In this document: positions 31,273-43,896 of the stretch, in pieces
Layout of the letters: every line of letters starts with the position of its first letter
Numbering within the stretch: position 1 is the first letter of the stretch
Origin: Mesorhabditis belari
Lineage: Eukaryota; Nematoda; Chromadorea; Rhabditida; Rhabditidae
Direction of reading: 5' to 3'
Assembly: GCA_958450365.1 (NCBI GenBank)
Contig: CAUEEP010000934.1
Location: forward strand, 484,001-548,000
Length of the DNA stretch: 64,000 bases
Program-made: the position numbers and the translations under genes
Notes under the pieces: generated by a model
Told to the model about the DNA's origin: nothing
The model's database searches: none
The model's input: the letters and a program-made list of their open reading frames with translations, nothing else

Positions 31273-31361
31273 GATAGTGTATAAAAAATCGATAGTGTAC
31301 CTATCTATCGATAGTGTACCTATCTATCGATAGTATGCCTATCTACCGATAGTATAGTAAT

Positions 31362-31585
31362 CGTATTCTCTCTAATAGTAGTCCACCTTGTGCAGCCGAG
31401 CCGAGTTGATGACTATTTACGGCTTCCAAAGTTTTCCCAGAGGCTCAGCACTCTAATCATCGTCAAGATCTCATCGTCAGCTACATTTTTCGACCCCACA
31501 ACGATAGGTTCTGATAAGCGCTTTTCGAGATTTCGAGCAATTTAGACAACGCTCAGGGTCCACTACTATTAGAGAGAATACGGTA
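31362..31585. mobile_element. ACCGTATTCTCTC-family MITE, duplicate of 18,261
   Basis: Same ends and interior as the copy-1 element. Companion short derivative at 31,939-32,039 and solo end at 32,318-32,345. Confidence 0.85.
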
Positions 31586-32709
31586 TTGAATCTAGATAAC
31601 AGAATCTGTCGCAAACTGAAACCAGTTTTGTTTGTCCTTTTTTAATCAACTTTTGACACTTATTAAGTATTGAATGCTAATATACTTTTTTCAATGCTAA
31701 CATGTAACTTTTACCCTCAACTCTAACACTTAATCTTTGTTAATATTAGGTTAGAAAGAAAGGCTTTGAATGCAGGCCTTAAGGGATCTGAAGTACGAAG
31801 GTGTACGAAGGTACGAACGAAAATTCATAAGAAGGTGAGTACCTTTTTGATACTTTTAATTCATAATCAATTCCGCGGTGCATTCATCATGGAATATCTT
31901 GGCGAAATGATTGGACCCGATAAGGTTTAATTTCGAATACCGTATTCTCTCTAATAGTAGTGCACTCTCTAATAGTATTGCGGTCCAGGAGGGGGTTGAA
32001 TAGATAGTAGTGCGCACTACTATTAGAGAGAATACGGTATACAATATCTAAAAGATATCTAGATCGATAAACGACTGCATCGTTATCAAAAGCAAGGAAT
32101 AAAGCACCATTACATGTTTGAAGCTGCGAGCGGTATGAAGAAAGTTTCATTTTGAATATTCTAAATTGATTTTGAAATTGTTCTCGGAAAAAGTTTGACT
32201 AGAATTTCTTAAAAACAAATCCATCAATTAAAGAACATTTTGTTCTATTATTCTCCAAGTCGACTCCAAGAAATTACTCGTAAAAATGTAAAATAGTCAT
32301 CAACTCGGCTCGGCGTGGTGCACTACTATTAGAGAGAATACGGTAGTACATGGCAGCGATAGGGTAGCGCATAGCAAAAAGTATTTCATTACCGTAAACT
32401 TTAAACTCGTATAACTTTTGATAGGGTAGCGCATAGCAAAAACTGAAATCATATTCGGAATCAGTGTGTAATTCTGCGTCGAATGGCATCGAGTATATGT
32501 TTGTTTTATGCCTAATGCTTTATGTTTTAACGTCACTGAATGTTTCTCCTCACAACTCGTGTCTTTTCCTTCATCATTTGAACGTTTCCCTTTTTCCGCG
32601 CTCTTTCAAGTGTTCAAGGTTGTGTAATGTAGTAAAAGTTGAGCAAATATTGAGCAGTTGAGCAATATTTTCAAACTATAAACGCTTTTCAAAAGGATTT
32701 TTTCTGAAA

Positions 32710-33994
32710 ATGGCTGCTTTGGCTGCTTTTCAATTCTCACTTCTTCCCGATTTTCTCAAAAATTCAATTCTCTACTGTTTACCAATTGATGAATCAATTA
32801 AAATGTTAAATGTGACAAAGGAAACTCGAAAGAAAATTTTAAGCACTGGAATTTTGAAAGGGAAAAAGTTGAAAAAGATTGGTCTTTTTATCGATTTGAG
32901 AAAAGAAGACGGAGCAACGGAGAGAGCGATCATAGCAATTAGAGATTCAGCTGCAATCAACAAAAATCACGCTCATTGTTTTGCATTTGGCGACATCGAT
33001 TTGGTGATTCCAACAAAAAAGCCAACGCTACCCTCATGGAAATGTGTGCCAGGAGCGCAAAAAAGAGAGCAATTCAAAAAGACCAGCACTTTCATTTATC
33101 GAATCGAATCCGCTGGGAGTTTATTTGCGAAAATTCGGAGCACAGAAACTCTAGATATTGAAATCGAGGATGATGAGGAGAATTGTCGTCCTCTTTGGAT
33201 TTCAAAATATTTTCAAAATCTTTACTTTATCCGTTCCCTCTCACTGTCCATTAAGCCATTTTTAATGACAGCGAATTTCGTGTTTTCTCTCAATTTTTCT
33301 CTTTCCGAGAATCTTTTCCTAAAATTTCGAGATCAATCTCGTGAAATGCCCAAAAATTATCTAGAAAACTTTCTGAAAAAGCCGCAATACGATTGTCGAC
33401 GACTTTTTCTACAAAAACCAGGAAAACTCTCGAAAATTTGGTCTCAATTAAACAATTTTTCTCTTGATCTTCTTTTTGTGGATGCTGGAAGATTGGAGGA
33501 TTTGAATGGAGGATTGGATATAAATAGAGGATTGGATTTAAATGAAGGATTGGATATAAATGGAGGATTGAATTCAAATGGAGGATTTTTTGAGTCATTA
33601 CAATTTCTGTTGAGCAATGGGAATCCAGCCGATGGCCAAGTGATTGCACTTTATGGGCAAAAATCGAAAGATTGCGCTAGCCATCTTGAGAAGATCTTTT
33701 ATGGAAAATCTGGGAAGCGATTTCTTCGAGATTGCTGACAAAAAAGATCAATTGACAGAGTTTTTTGTGGAAAAATGTAAAATTGGAGAGAAAAACACGG
33801 ATTTTTCGAGAATCTCTATCAAAAGTTTTGTTGAAAAGAGATTTTTTCAAAAACGAGTTAGCGATGAGAAAAATTTGATGTATTTGGTGGGTGAATTGTC
33901 GAATTTCTCATATTTTGTCGCTTTCACAGCAGAGATTCCAATTGAACGAAGATTGAAAACTTTTAGGTCGATAAATATTCAATTGTTTTTTTGA
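32710..33994 (+). CDS. F-box-like protein gene, copy 2 (frameshifted elsewhere)
   Basis: Same start and F-box-like N-terminus as copy 1. Here the A run at 33,076-33,081 keeps the frame open past the site where copy 1 breaks, giving 342 codons. The frame is lost at AGATCTTTTATGG, which has four T against three in copy 1, and ends at 33,738. The last part (MENLGSDFFEIADKKDQ onward) continues in another frame to 33,994. Each copy therefore lacks the other's lesion. Both could be sequencing errors in one functional gene, or independent decay of both. Confidence 0.6.
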
Positions 33995-34167
33995 ATAAAC
34001 TTGCACTCATTTTCAAAATCATTACAAAGCACAAATAAAAGCTTTTTTTTTAAGTGTTTTATTTCAAATAAACATATAAACAAAAAGCACCATATAACAC
34101 AAATAAAATAAATAGAAAAACACATAAATAAACACTTTATAGAAGACAAAAGTATTTTTAAAGAGTG

Positions 34168-35070
34168 CCCCAAAAGTTCTGGCATAACTTTTTGTAAAAA
34201 CAACTAGCAAATATCTAACTTATTTTAAGAATGTTAAGGATTATATAGAGATTTAAAGCCCGGAAACTTGGCTACATTTACATACCAAAAGCTTTGGAAT
34301 TCGAGTCACACAACTCATGTGACAAACTTTTGAGTGTGGGCACTACTCGGTCACTAGTGTGTGCACTGCTGCCATTTTTGAGGATTTTTGACGATTTTCC
34401 TTGTAAAAAAATTATTTAAAAGAGCTTTTTGTTGTTTATTTCATTAAAATATAACATTTAACATCATTTAATAATAATCGCCGTTCCGACGATCCGACTG
34501 TTCCCTAGTAAGCAGAAATTAACTGAAGCCACCATAAATAAAGGTACCTTACACAATTGCTCCTTACCCCAGAACGTCCAAAAATACCTTGATGGCCTTC
34601 TTGTTCCATGCGGTGAATTTGTTGCACGTGTCTAGCTTTAGGAAAGTCGTTTCTAAATGAAGATTTCTAATTTAATGAAAAAATCTACTCACTAAACTTC
34701 GTAGCATCAATTGGAGCCGGCCATTGTTTTACACCGAAAGCGAACTTGAATTAAAACTATTAGTACAATTTCTTTAACTAAAGCTCAATCTCTTCTCGGC
34801 ATTTGGCTGGAATGTGCCAGTGAGCTTTTCGACAAACAACAAGCGTTTGATCGCGTTGTAAACAAGTTGTTTGCGTATCATCAATCGCTTAGAGATATCC
34901 ATCACCAGAACGCCACGCTTGTGTAGGTCGATGATCGCATCTCGGTACACTGCCATCTTGGCTTTGCTAAAGAGAAATTTCTGGAGAAAATATAGTAAGT
35001 AAATAGTTAAATAAATTGTAAGCAAAAATCTACCGTATCAAAGATAGCCCCAGTCCCCGTAATTCTGGAC
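34168..35070 (-). mobile_element. Degenerate Tc1/mariner-like relic, copy 2
   Basis: Duplicate of 21,088-21,975, including the minus-strand HTH frame MAVYRDAIIDLHKRGVLVMD (about 34,956 downwards). A short patch near 34,350 differs (CACTAGTGTGTGCACTGCTG in place of TCTTTCCAGCACGCTG). Confidence 0.5.
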
Positions 35071-35368
35071 AACCCTATCTAAGTCCTTTTAATCTAATAG
35101 GCTGTATATTAACACATTCACGACGAGACCGTTTTGAAAGTCAGTTCACTCGTTCAAAGAGCAGATGCTTTATCCACAAAAGATCCCACATACAAAAACA
35201 ATCTAAGAAAATATTTGACATATAGCACAAGCATATTAACAGAAAAAACACAAAATAACATGAGCAGAAATGAAGAATTCACAATCTGAAATATTAATCA
35301 CTAGATACATTAAGTGTCATCTAGCAGTGCAAAACATATCACAAAATAGAAAACAAAAATGGGCGAAT

Positions 35369-37026
35369 TCACAGAAAGTTGGATTTAATTTGCTCGCGAG
35401 CATGCTGAGCACGGCGTTCGGCGGCTCTCTTCTCCTCATTTTCACGTTGCAACACTTCGCGGAGCATCTTCTCAAGGGCTTTCTTGCGGGTGCTCTCGAT
35501 GATTTGCGCGTTGACTCCATGCAAAGCCACCTAAAACTTTGAAGTTAGCAAAGGCAATAAATCGAGTTTAGAAACAAATGAAATGCACCTTTCCAGGAAG
35601 AGCAGCAGTGACAGCTTGAAACTGATCAGACTGGTCCTCTTTGGCGCGAATGTCACGGCTCCGGCGATTCTTCAACATTGCAGGTGGAGGTTGATCAAGA
35701 CGCAGCTCTTGCCAGCCCCTTAAAAAATAATGTAAGACGACAAATTGCACGAGAACCTACGCTTTCATTGGTGACTGATCCACAATAAGCACTTCACAGT
35801 CCTTGGCAGGCGAAAGTTCCCCAGAGGTAACCAAGCGGTCATATTCGACAATAGGGAGACCCTAAATGAAAAGACTATGTTGGCAAATCATTAAAATCCA
35901 ACCTTCTTGAGCTTGTGGATGAATTGACACTTTGGACCGTATGGACACCATCCGAATTGAGAGAACTTGTCGCACAGCTGGGTCTTATACTTCGGATGAG
36001 CTTTTCCTTTTGGTTGAGCGGGAAGTCGGAGCTCTTGTTCCCCGTGAGCGAATCGACACGCATCCCCATACGAGCATTTACCGTTTCGTCGATATGCATC
36101 ACATAGGGCCGTCTTGAAAGCCTCTTCTTTCCTAAATAACAGCAGTCATGACACTTACCTCTAACAGACTCAACCTTTTCTTCCTGAGTGCCTCTTCTCG
36201 CTCCTCATCCGTTAGCACCTGTTGATCGCTCGTTTGAGGGAGCGGCTGAAGAGGTGGCTGCTGAACTCATAAAGTTAGTTAAAAGTTCGAGCAACAAACC
36301 CCTGGAATGTGCCCTCCGAGAACCGTTTCCTCGTGAGCAGCTTCGACATGTCTTGGCATCTCCATGTTGACAGTCCTTGGAAAGCTCACATTGTAGTCGG
36401 CAAAGTTTGTGATCGGAAAGCAAGGAAGTTGTGGTCGCATCACGGGAATCTAAACAAACAAGTAAAATAGAATGGTTGTTAATTCTTGCGCTTCGGGAAA
36501 GCACAAAGAAAAGTATAAACTTACTCCAGGCATAAGTCCACCATCGACCGTTTCTTCGAGCGCTTCGGGAAGATGCTCCACGTCTTGGAAAGTATTGTAG
36601 CCGACATTCGATAACATCCTGGCATTCAGCGGTGACGAAACTCCCATTTCATGGAGTGAAGATGGCAAAATTGAGCTTGGAGTGATCGTCTTCATTGTAG
36701 GAGAAGGAAAAGCTAAGGTAAAACATTATTCACAAATAAAGTTCCATGTTTCTTTAGATTATTGCTACCTTAACTGGCATCACTTACTATTTCAAATGCA
36801 ATAACTTATAACGCACGCGTTCTGAAAGTTTATGCGCTAAAACATGCGCAATTTCTTGAAGCTTCCACGCAGTGCCACTCATTATTTCAAAGTCAAAATG
36901 TTAAAACCAACCATTTTGAACGCAGCCACTCAAGTTGAAGAAAGGATTCATCTGCCTGAAAGTGCTCGCAAAGTCTTGCGCATGAAGATTCCCATAGGGG
37001 TGTGTATCCATCGGAGAATGCGACAT
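35369..37026 (-). CDS. OMA-1/OMA-2-like tandem CCCH zinc-finger protein, copy 2
   Basis: Exons 36912-37026, 36525-36712, 36300-36449, 36175-36260, 35903-36131, 35761-35861, 35589-35718 and 35369-35530 mirror copy 1. Only a 2-bp intron difference lies between the first two exons. No coding difference from copy 1 was seen by eye, so both would make the same 386-aa RNA-binding protein with two C-x8-C-x5-C-x3-H fingers. The flanking DNA is duplicated with it, so regulatory sequence is probably shared. See copy 1 for domain detail. Confidence 0.9.
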
Positions 37027-37560
37027 CGCGGTCCTCGTTGCAACTTCTCGCCTAAATAAAGAAATGAATTGTTGCTAAAGAAATGTTTGACAAAATACAA
37101 CTGCAAAGTGAAAAATTGATGTGAAACTGGGTAGGAGAGGGTAGATTCAAAGAATTCGGGTCAACCTTTGATGACACAAGCTTATGGGTCGATCCACCAG
37201 CTAATGAATGACTCAATGTTAAAAGGAAACGCTCCAGTTTCTGATTTGTTTAAATTTTAAAACTTTCGGTGTACAATAAGCGAAATGTCCCATAGTGCCA
37301 AAATTCAAGAAAGAGAGAATGAATTCTAGATTGAAGCGAAACCGTATTTATGTAATTTTTAATCAGACAAAATGATTCAGGCTATGAACTGAGTATCTAA
37401 TTTTAATTTAATTCTTGTAACGACACTTGATTATTTCCACTTCACTCAACTTTCGTTGCACACTCTTTTTTTGCTAAATTGCTCTCAATCTTTTTATTGT
37501 CGTGACATTCAACTCTTCAAATCAAAGTGTATTTTCAAAATGAATGCAATCCAAATATTT

Positions 37561-37968
37561 ATTGCACACTTTGAGCGGAACAATGTGATACTACGAGAAC
37601 GATAATGGAAGAAATGTGGCAAAAATGTACCCGTATCACAGCAAAAAGAGAGTCATTTCTCCTAGTAGTGTCAGAAAACAAAAAGGATAGCAAATTTGAG
37701 CAAGAGAACGAACAAATTGATGAGCTACAAAGAAAGCTATGATTTTCTCACTGAATGCACTCATTGAGGAAGCCTGAAGAATTTGAGGTAGACGTATTGT
37801 CGAGTTGCTTGAAAAACTTGAATTTTGATAACCAATAAAACTTCTGACTAGGGCTGTTATTTCTATGAATATTATTCTAATTAATCCATAATGCCAGCAC
37901 AAAGTCTCTATGGTCAAAAAAAACTGTGGTGGTGACCATGGCGGCACCCACAAATTCATGATATGCAT
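37561..37968 (-). pseudogene. Hypothetical hydrophobic ORF, copy 2 (frame-shifted)
   Basis: Counterpart of 24,467-24,859. The core (LTIETLCWHYGLIRIIFIEI) is kept, but an extra A near 37,920 alters the start and a missing A near 37,684 changes the C-terminus. Confidence 0.25.
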
Positions 37969-38201
37969 TTCGGATACGGTAATTTTAGCGCAAAATAGAA
38001 AATAAGTGATACCGCGAATAAAAGACCGGATTGTCGCAAAAAAATTTAATTTTGCTCTTTTTCTCTTTCGGATTACGATAATTTACCCACGTTATAGTGC
38101 GCCATAACACAGAAACCACATTTTTATCTTCAAAAGGCTATAACTTATAGCCTTAGTTCCAGCGATCGATTGGTTTCTTTGGTTTTGCAGTCAAATAAGT
38201 C

Positions 38202-38392
38202 GGTTAAGGCAGAGCTCGCGCATATAGTTGTTGAAGTCGACTGTCGTAATGTGGTTCATCTCGAGTTCAACTTCGCCAAATCAGACACTCGTTAGTTGTT
38301 GGGACCACAGGTGAATAAAACGTACGGACATGAGAAACGGTAAACGTGAGCCTTCAAACCAAGTTCCTGTACGGATTCCAATATTCGTTCGA
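38202..38392 (-). pseudogene. Merlin transposase relic, copy 2 of 25,110
   Basis: Same interrupted fragment with LEMNHITTVDFNNYMRELC on the minus strand. Confidence 0.65.
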
Positions 38393-39343
38393 CACATTGC
38401 TTTGCGACATCGTCACTTCAAGTCCTTGGAGAGAGCCATTGCATGTCCGTTTGAGCAGTTCCGTTGTTGATGTAAAATCCGTTTTGATTTAAGAAATCCG
38501 ATTGCGTCGTTTTCGTTTTGCATAGCGAATGCGACAATGTTGGAATAAAAATGAGTTTAATATTGGTTTCTTTTTATGGTGCCACTTTTAAATGTGTAAA
38601 TTTACATGCATGGTAATTTTTATCCTCATAACAGAGATGAGAAATGAGAAATGAGAAGAGATTAAAAGCACCCATTTTGCAAACAAATTTTAGATCTCCT
38701 TTCTGAGCGCGCGTCATTAGAATCAAAAATATGCAGTGGTGGCCTAGTGGATAGTGAGAAATCCTACTGAAACTATTCTTTTTTGCCACTTGGGTTCAAA
38801 TCCTTTTTGCAAAAAAGTTTTTTTCAAATAGTTTTCCATAAAAGAAAATAACTTTAAATTCATTTCCAAATGGTATTTTTAATTATATTTTAAAGTTTTA
38901 GGAGTACAAAGCCGCGAGATCTTGTCTTGTCTTGTCGCGAAGTCGTAACCCTATCTATTTTTTATCTAATCTATCCACTTTTTATATCTTTTGATATCAT
39001 TTGTGAACCTCATAGAATCAGATAAAAAGTGGATAGATTTAGAGAAAAGAAAGGGGAGACGTTTTAGAAAACGAATTATTTAAGGAAAGAAGACACGGTA
39101 CTTTTCCGTTATACATCCGCAAAAATAACCCCTGATCATTTTAATAATCAAAATAAGATCAATGAGGAATCTATGCAAGCAAATTCAATTGTTCAAGCAA
39201 TTCAACATCCATTCGTAGAAATCGTCCTTTTCCACTTCTTGTCAGACCATGAATTCAGCTTTCAGAAGATATATGGTGTTCGGGGGTAACTCCCACGTTT
39301 ACACACCGAAAAAAAGGATGGGGTTTTTGCGGGAGGGTTGATA

Positions 39344-39766
39344 TTATTCTGGCCGGTACTGTAGCTCGATAGGAAATGACGTGCCGTGCCCCGATGCTTC
39401 TTGTTTCTCCATTTTGCAGATCCCCATAGATGTTCGATTGTCTCGGCAAAATCTTCCAAATATCCACACTTGCGGTAAGATGCGGTCCACATTCGCCTTC
39501 CGCTTCGAGAAGAGAGACTCGTCCACTTCGACGATTCGATTGTGTTCTCCAATCTTTCCGCTCGGCTTGTTCACCAGATATTCCACGCAAAGAACCCTCA
39601 TGTAGTTGTTGAAGTCAACTGCGGTGTTGTGATTCATCTTCAATTCTTTCGCACAATAGTCGATCGAGGCCCACTGTTGAGTCCATCCATAGATGAATCG
39701 TAGGATTGTGAGAAACGGAATTTTGGTGCCCTCCATCCATGACGCAGGCCGATCGCTGTCCGACAT
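39344..39766 (-). pseudogene. Merlin transposase fragment, copy 2 of 26,250
   Basis: The 140-codon frame is identical to copy 1, with EVDESLFSKRK and QVWIFG. The adjacent downstream A run is one base longer than in copy 1. Confidence 0.8.
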
Positions 39767-41092
39767 GTTTTGTCACTTTTTACATCGGGGATTCTGATTG
39801 AGCGATAGCTTCATAACGTGATGGTTGGCGCATGTGCGAGTAGTAAGCAAGATGCGGCGTTGTTGAAAGAACGAGATTTCATCGGCCTCGGTAGTCGGTA
39901 ACCAAAACATAAATCCACCGTGCCGTCAGGAAATGGCAAAAGAATGAATTTTCTGTGATTTTCCTTGTTCATTTTCATGAAAGGGTGCAAATTTGGCGGA
40001 TAAATAACGGAAAAGAACTCTAAGGACACAATGAAGACACTCTAACAGCAACCCATTACACTATCCCATTTCTTGGCATTTCTAAATCGTAACCTGACCT
40101 GGCCTTTAGACCATAGAATCGATTTACCGTGACCAGACCTGTACTAAGTACGAACAAGCACTAAAATCATAGAATTTCATTAGCAAGTCGACTCTGAAAT
40201 CCTCCGGGTCCGTCTCCGATTGCACAACCCACCTTCTTGGCACTTCCCTATTCCATTTCCATTCTCAAATGCCATATCCATTATCAAACGAAATCCCCTT
40301 TCACATTCATCATTTTTCAGCTAAAAGAATTTCCAAATCAAAAAAGAATCCCAAGAATAAAAGAATAGTGAAAATTCGCGAAGAAATGACGAGGAATATG
40401 GATCGAATTTCACTCCCTCATATATAAGAAGATCCACTTTTAGATTTCTCTGTCCTCATTTCGTTTTTCCTAAATGATTTAGAGCTTTACTCAATCAGAG
40501 CTTAGAGCTTTCATATCCTCAAACACTTTACTATTTTGCATAAATTATAAACAGAATATTATAAATTTGATTTCTGATTTTTAATTCTTTATAAACTTTT
40601 CGAATTCCCGTAGGAATTTGACTTTATAACCGTTATTTTTTCTCATTTTGACGTAACGATCAAATCACAGAAATTCCAGAAAAGAGTTACAAAAAGTGTA
40701 CTTTGTTTTGAGCTCAAAAATAGAAATTTCTCGAATTTTTAAAGATAATTGGGCCTGGAAAAGATTTCTAAAGCTAATTAGGCCTGTGAGCTTGAAAAAT
40801 TCGCTTTTAAACTTATTAGAAAAAGAAATTGAACGTTCTATGAACACTCGACTTAGGGCAATTTTAATTCCATCAAAAATTAAGGGAATTTTCGTTTCAT
40901 TTATAGAAAAAGATTTCAAATGAGATTCAATTAAGAACTAGATAATTTCACTTATTACTGTAACAAATTTGGCCTTTGTAATGCTTAAACCTGTAAATGC
41001 ACCCTAGTGCATTGAATTCTTCATTTTCTTGCAGCAACGATTGATGTCGTGAGAAAATGAAGAATTCAGAGCGCCAGGTTTTTTTACTTGAG

Positions 41093-42697
41093 ACCTTTTT
41101 CCAAGAAAATCCTGGCTTGGCGCTTTAAAGCGCGGTAAAACTACCATAGCCCTCCTAATTTGCGCGAAATTTCACTTACTTTCGTTCTTGTTCATTTCAT
41201 TTTATTCTTTTAGCATTCTTCTGATGTGGACGCGTTTGTTTTTGCGGGAAACAAAGAAGATAAAGCGAAGTTACGTTTTTAACGGCATTTTCGGTACTAA
41301 TGCACCTATAGGGGCCACTTTTTTTGCTCGAAAACCACTTTATTAGAGGTTTTTGACTGCGCCGATTCCAAATTTGATAAAATTTTTATAAGTTTTTAAT
41401 TGAGCTCCTAGTTTTCAGAATAAACGAGTATGTCTACTGGCATTGGCGCTGCTATCCAAGTTTTTCATTTTTCACGTACAGCAACCCTGTATCGTATTCT
41501 CTCTAATAGTAGTGCACCCCACCGAGCCGATTTGATGATACGGTTATTTTACGGTTTCTAAGTTTTCGCAGAAGCTCAACACTCTAATTTCCCACTAGAT
41601 CTCATCGTCAGCTACACTTTCCGACCCCACATCGATAGGTTCTGATAAGCACTTTTCGAGATTTCGAGCAATTTAGGCAACGCTCAGTGCCTAAATTGCA
41701 CTGTGCACTACTATTAGAGAGAATACGGTAATTATAAAATTGACTTCATTAAAATCTCAAGTAACAAAGATAACTAGATTAAAATGCAAAGTAACAACGA
41801 TAACTAGAATCGAAATGTAAAATAACGATGATAACTTTTAGATGCACGGGTAAAGCTGGTGCACATTGTGCCAAAAATTGTCCTAAGCTTCCAAGTTTAA
41901 GCACATTATGCTTACATGTGAAAAACCAAAATTCAATTAAAAACCTATAAAAATCTTCTACAAATTTGGAATTGGCGCAGTGAAAAACCTCTAATAAAGT
42001 GGTTTTAAATTAAAAAAAAAAAAGTGGCCGCCCATAGGTGCATTAGTGCCGCATTTTCTGTGGCGGAAGCTTTGTTTGTAGAGTTTTTTTAGATCCACTC
42101 GCTTTCCGACGATCTGCTCCACGCATTTGATGCCAACTAATGTCAAGTTAAGTGGTTTTTATCATTTTCTATAGCGGAAGCTTTGTTTTTGTGACTTTTT
42201 GATTGAAAAAACGCAAAAAGAATAAAATGAAATGAAGAAAAATGAAATTTGGCGCAAAAACGCAAAGCTTCCGTCATAGAAAATGATAAAAACCACTTAA
42301 TTTAGCATTAGTTGGCATTCATTTTATTCTTTTTGCGTTTTTTTCAATGTGTCAATGTTTTCTCAACTAAAAAGCCACAAAAACAAAGCTTCTGCCAAAG
42401 AAAATGATAAAAACCACTTAACTTAACATTAGTTGGCACCAAATGCGTGAAGCAGATCGTCGGAAAGCGAGTGGATCTAAAAAACTCTATAAACAAAGCT
42501 TCCGCCACAGAAAATGCTGTTAAAAATGTAACTTAGCTTTATCCTCTTGTTTTCTTGCAAAAACAAACGCGACCACATCAGAAAAATGCAAAAAGAATAA
42601 AATGAAAAAAATGAAATTTCGCGCAAATTAGGAGGGGTACGGTAGTTTTACCACGCTTTAAAGCGCCAAGCCAGGATTTTCTCGGAAAAAGGTGGCA
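41093..42697. mobile_element. Large foldback element, copy 2
   Basis: Counterpart of 28,013-29,705, about 100 bp shorter because one GCGTGAAGCAGxTCGTCGGA unit is missing. The nested MITE is at 41,493-41,730. Confidence 0.7.
41493..41730. mobile_element. ACCGTATTCTCTC-family MITE, duplicate of 28,412
   Basis: Same ends and interior as the copy-1 element, inserted in the same place of the foldback element. Confidence 0.85.
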
Positions 42698-42888
42698 AGT
42701 GTTTTTTTGCAAGTGAGCTCAAGGACATCTATTTTCACTTCAGTTTCAAAGGTCAAAGTCTTGAATTGATTCTTGTTTGTGGAATGGACGAATTCCGAAT
42801 GTTTCTCTCTTTTTCCATCAAAAGATATCTGAAATTGCCCTATTAAAAGCAGCGAAAGAAAAAGAAGAAAGAATTGAGACGTCATCAT
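42658..42888 (-). CDS. Putative small secreted protein, copy 2
   Basis: Counterpart of 29,666-29,896, with the same signal-peptide-like MMTSQFFLLFLSLLLIGQFQ start and a single Ile-to-Thr change. The C-terminus again lies in the foldback arm. Confidence 0.35.
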   Translation of the reverse strand: MMTSQFFLLFLSLLLIGQFQISFDGKREKHSEFVHSTNKNQFKTLTFETEVKIDVLELTCKKTLATFFRENPGLAL

Positions 42889-43145
42889 TTCGCATTTTTC
42901 CTTTTTTTATCCTCAATCTTGATGAATCTTTGCTTTTTCTATCTTCATAACATTAATACTTTAATGTTTAGAGTTAAATATAATCGATTGTCGAATAGAT
43001 CAATTGCCAAAAACCAAATTTAATTTAAGTGGACTATATTGGGTTTCGGAGAATGAAATGACGACGAACATTAAAGAAACTTTTTCCACGTATAAAGCCT
43101 TCTTTAAATAAACGTTTTGTTGGATCGAAAGGCTTCACTATTAAA

Positions 43146-43244
43146 ATGACTTTTGAGAGATTCCCTATTGCTTTTCTTTTGCATTGTTTATCGGTTTATC
43201 CACTCGCAAACAAAGCTAATCAAAAGGGTCACCGATTCGTTTGA
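43146..43244 (+). CDS. Possible 32-aa secreted peptide or first exon, copy 2
   Basis: Counterpart of 30,154-30,252, with CCC (Pro) in place of TCT (Ser) at codon 7. Confidence 0.25.
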   Translation: MTFERFPIAFLLHCLSVYPLANKANQKGHRFV

Positions 43245-43896
43245 ATTTCATCGTTTGAACAGTTTCTTCGACATAAACCTTTTTTAGTGTCTACATAAGA
43301 AAGATAGAATACACTCAATTGCATAAGTTGCCAAATTTTCAGGAAAATCCCTTCAAGATTTTTCTTTAGATGACAGTTTATAGATTGCTTTTTGTTGAGC
43401 TGAGCGGCTTGAGGTCTCTTTTAAATGTCATTTTGTAGAGAATTAGTTAACATTTTTTGCTAGCTTTTTTAGTTCCTAGAAACTGGATGAAATTCTGCGC
43501 CTGCTCATATAAAAATGATTTTGGCTAGTTATCTAAGTAAAACTGGCTAGTTATCTAAGTAAAACTGGCTAGTTATCTAAGTAAAACTGGCTAGTTATCT
43601 AAGTCAAACAAGACTAAACTTTCAGAAATTAGTAGCGTTTTCTGCTCATCTTTTCTTTTTTACTCATCTTTTCTTTTCTATTCATAGTTTCTTTTCTACT
43701 CATCTCATTCCTATCTTTCATAGGAATAACATTACTGTTGTATTAGAAAAAACAGAATTACATCTAGTTTCTAAAAATCCAAAAAAAAGCTAGCAAAAAA
43801 ATGTTAAAATTGAAAGAGTTATTCAAGATTATAAAGATTATAAAGATTGTAAATCAAGGGGGTAAATCTAGCGAATTTCGATAGATTTCCATAGAA

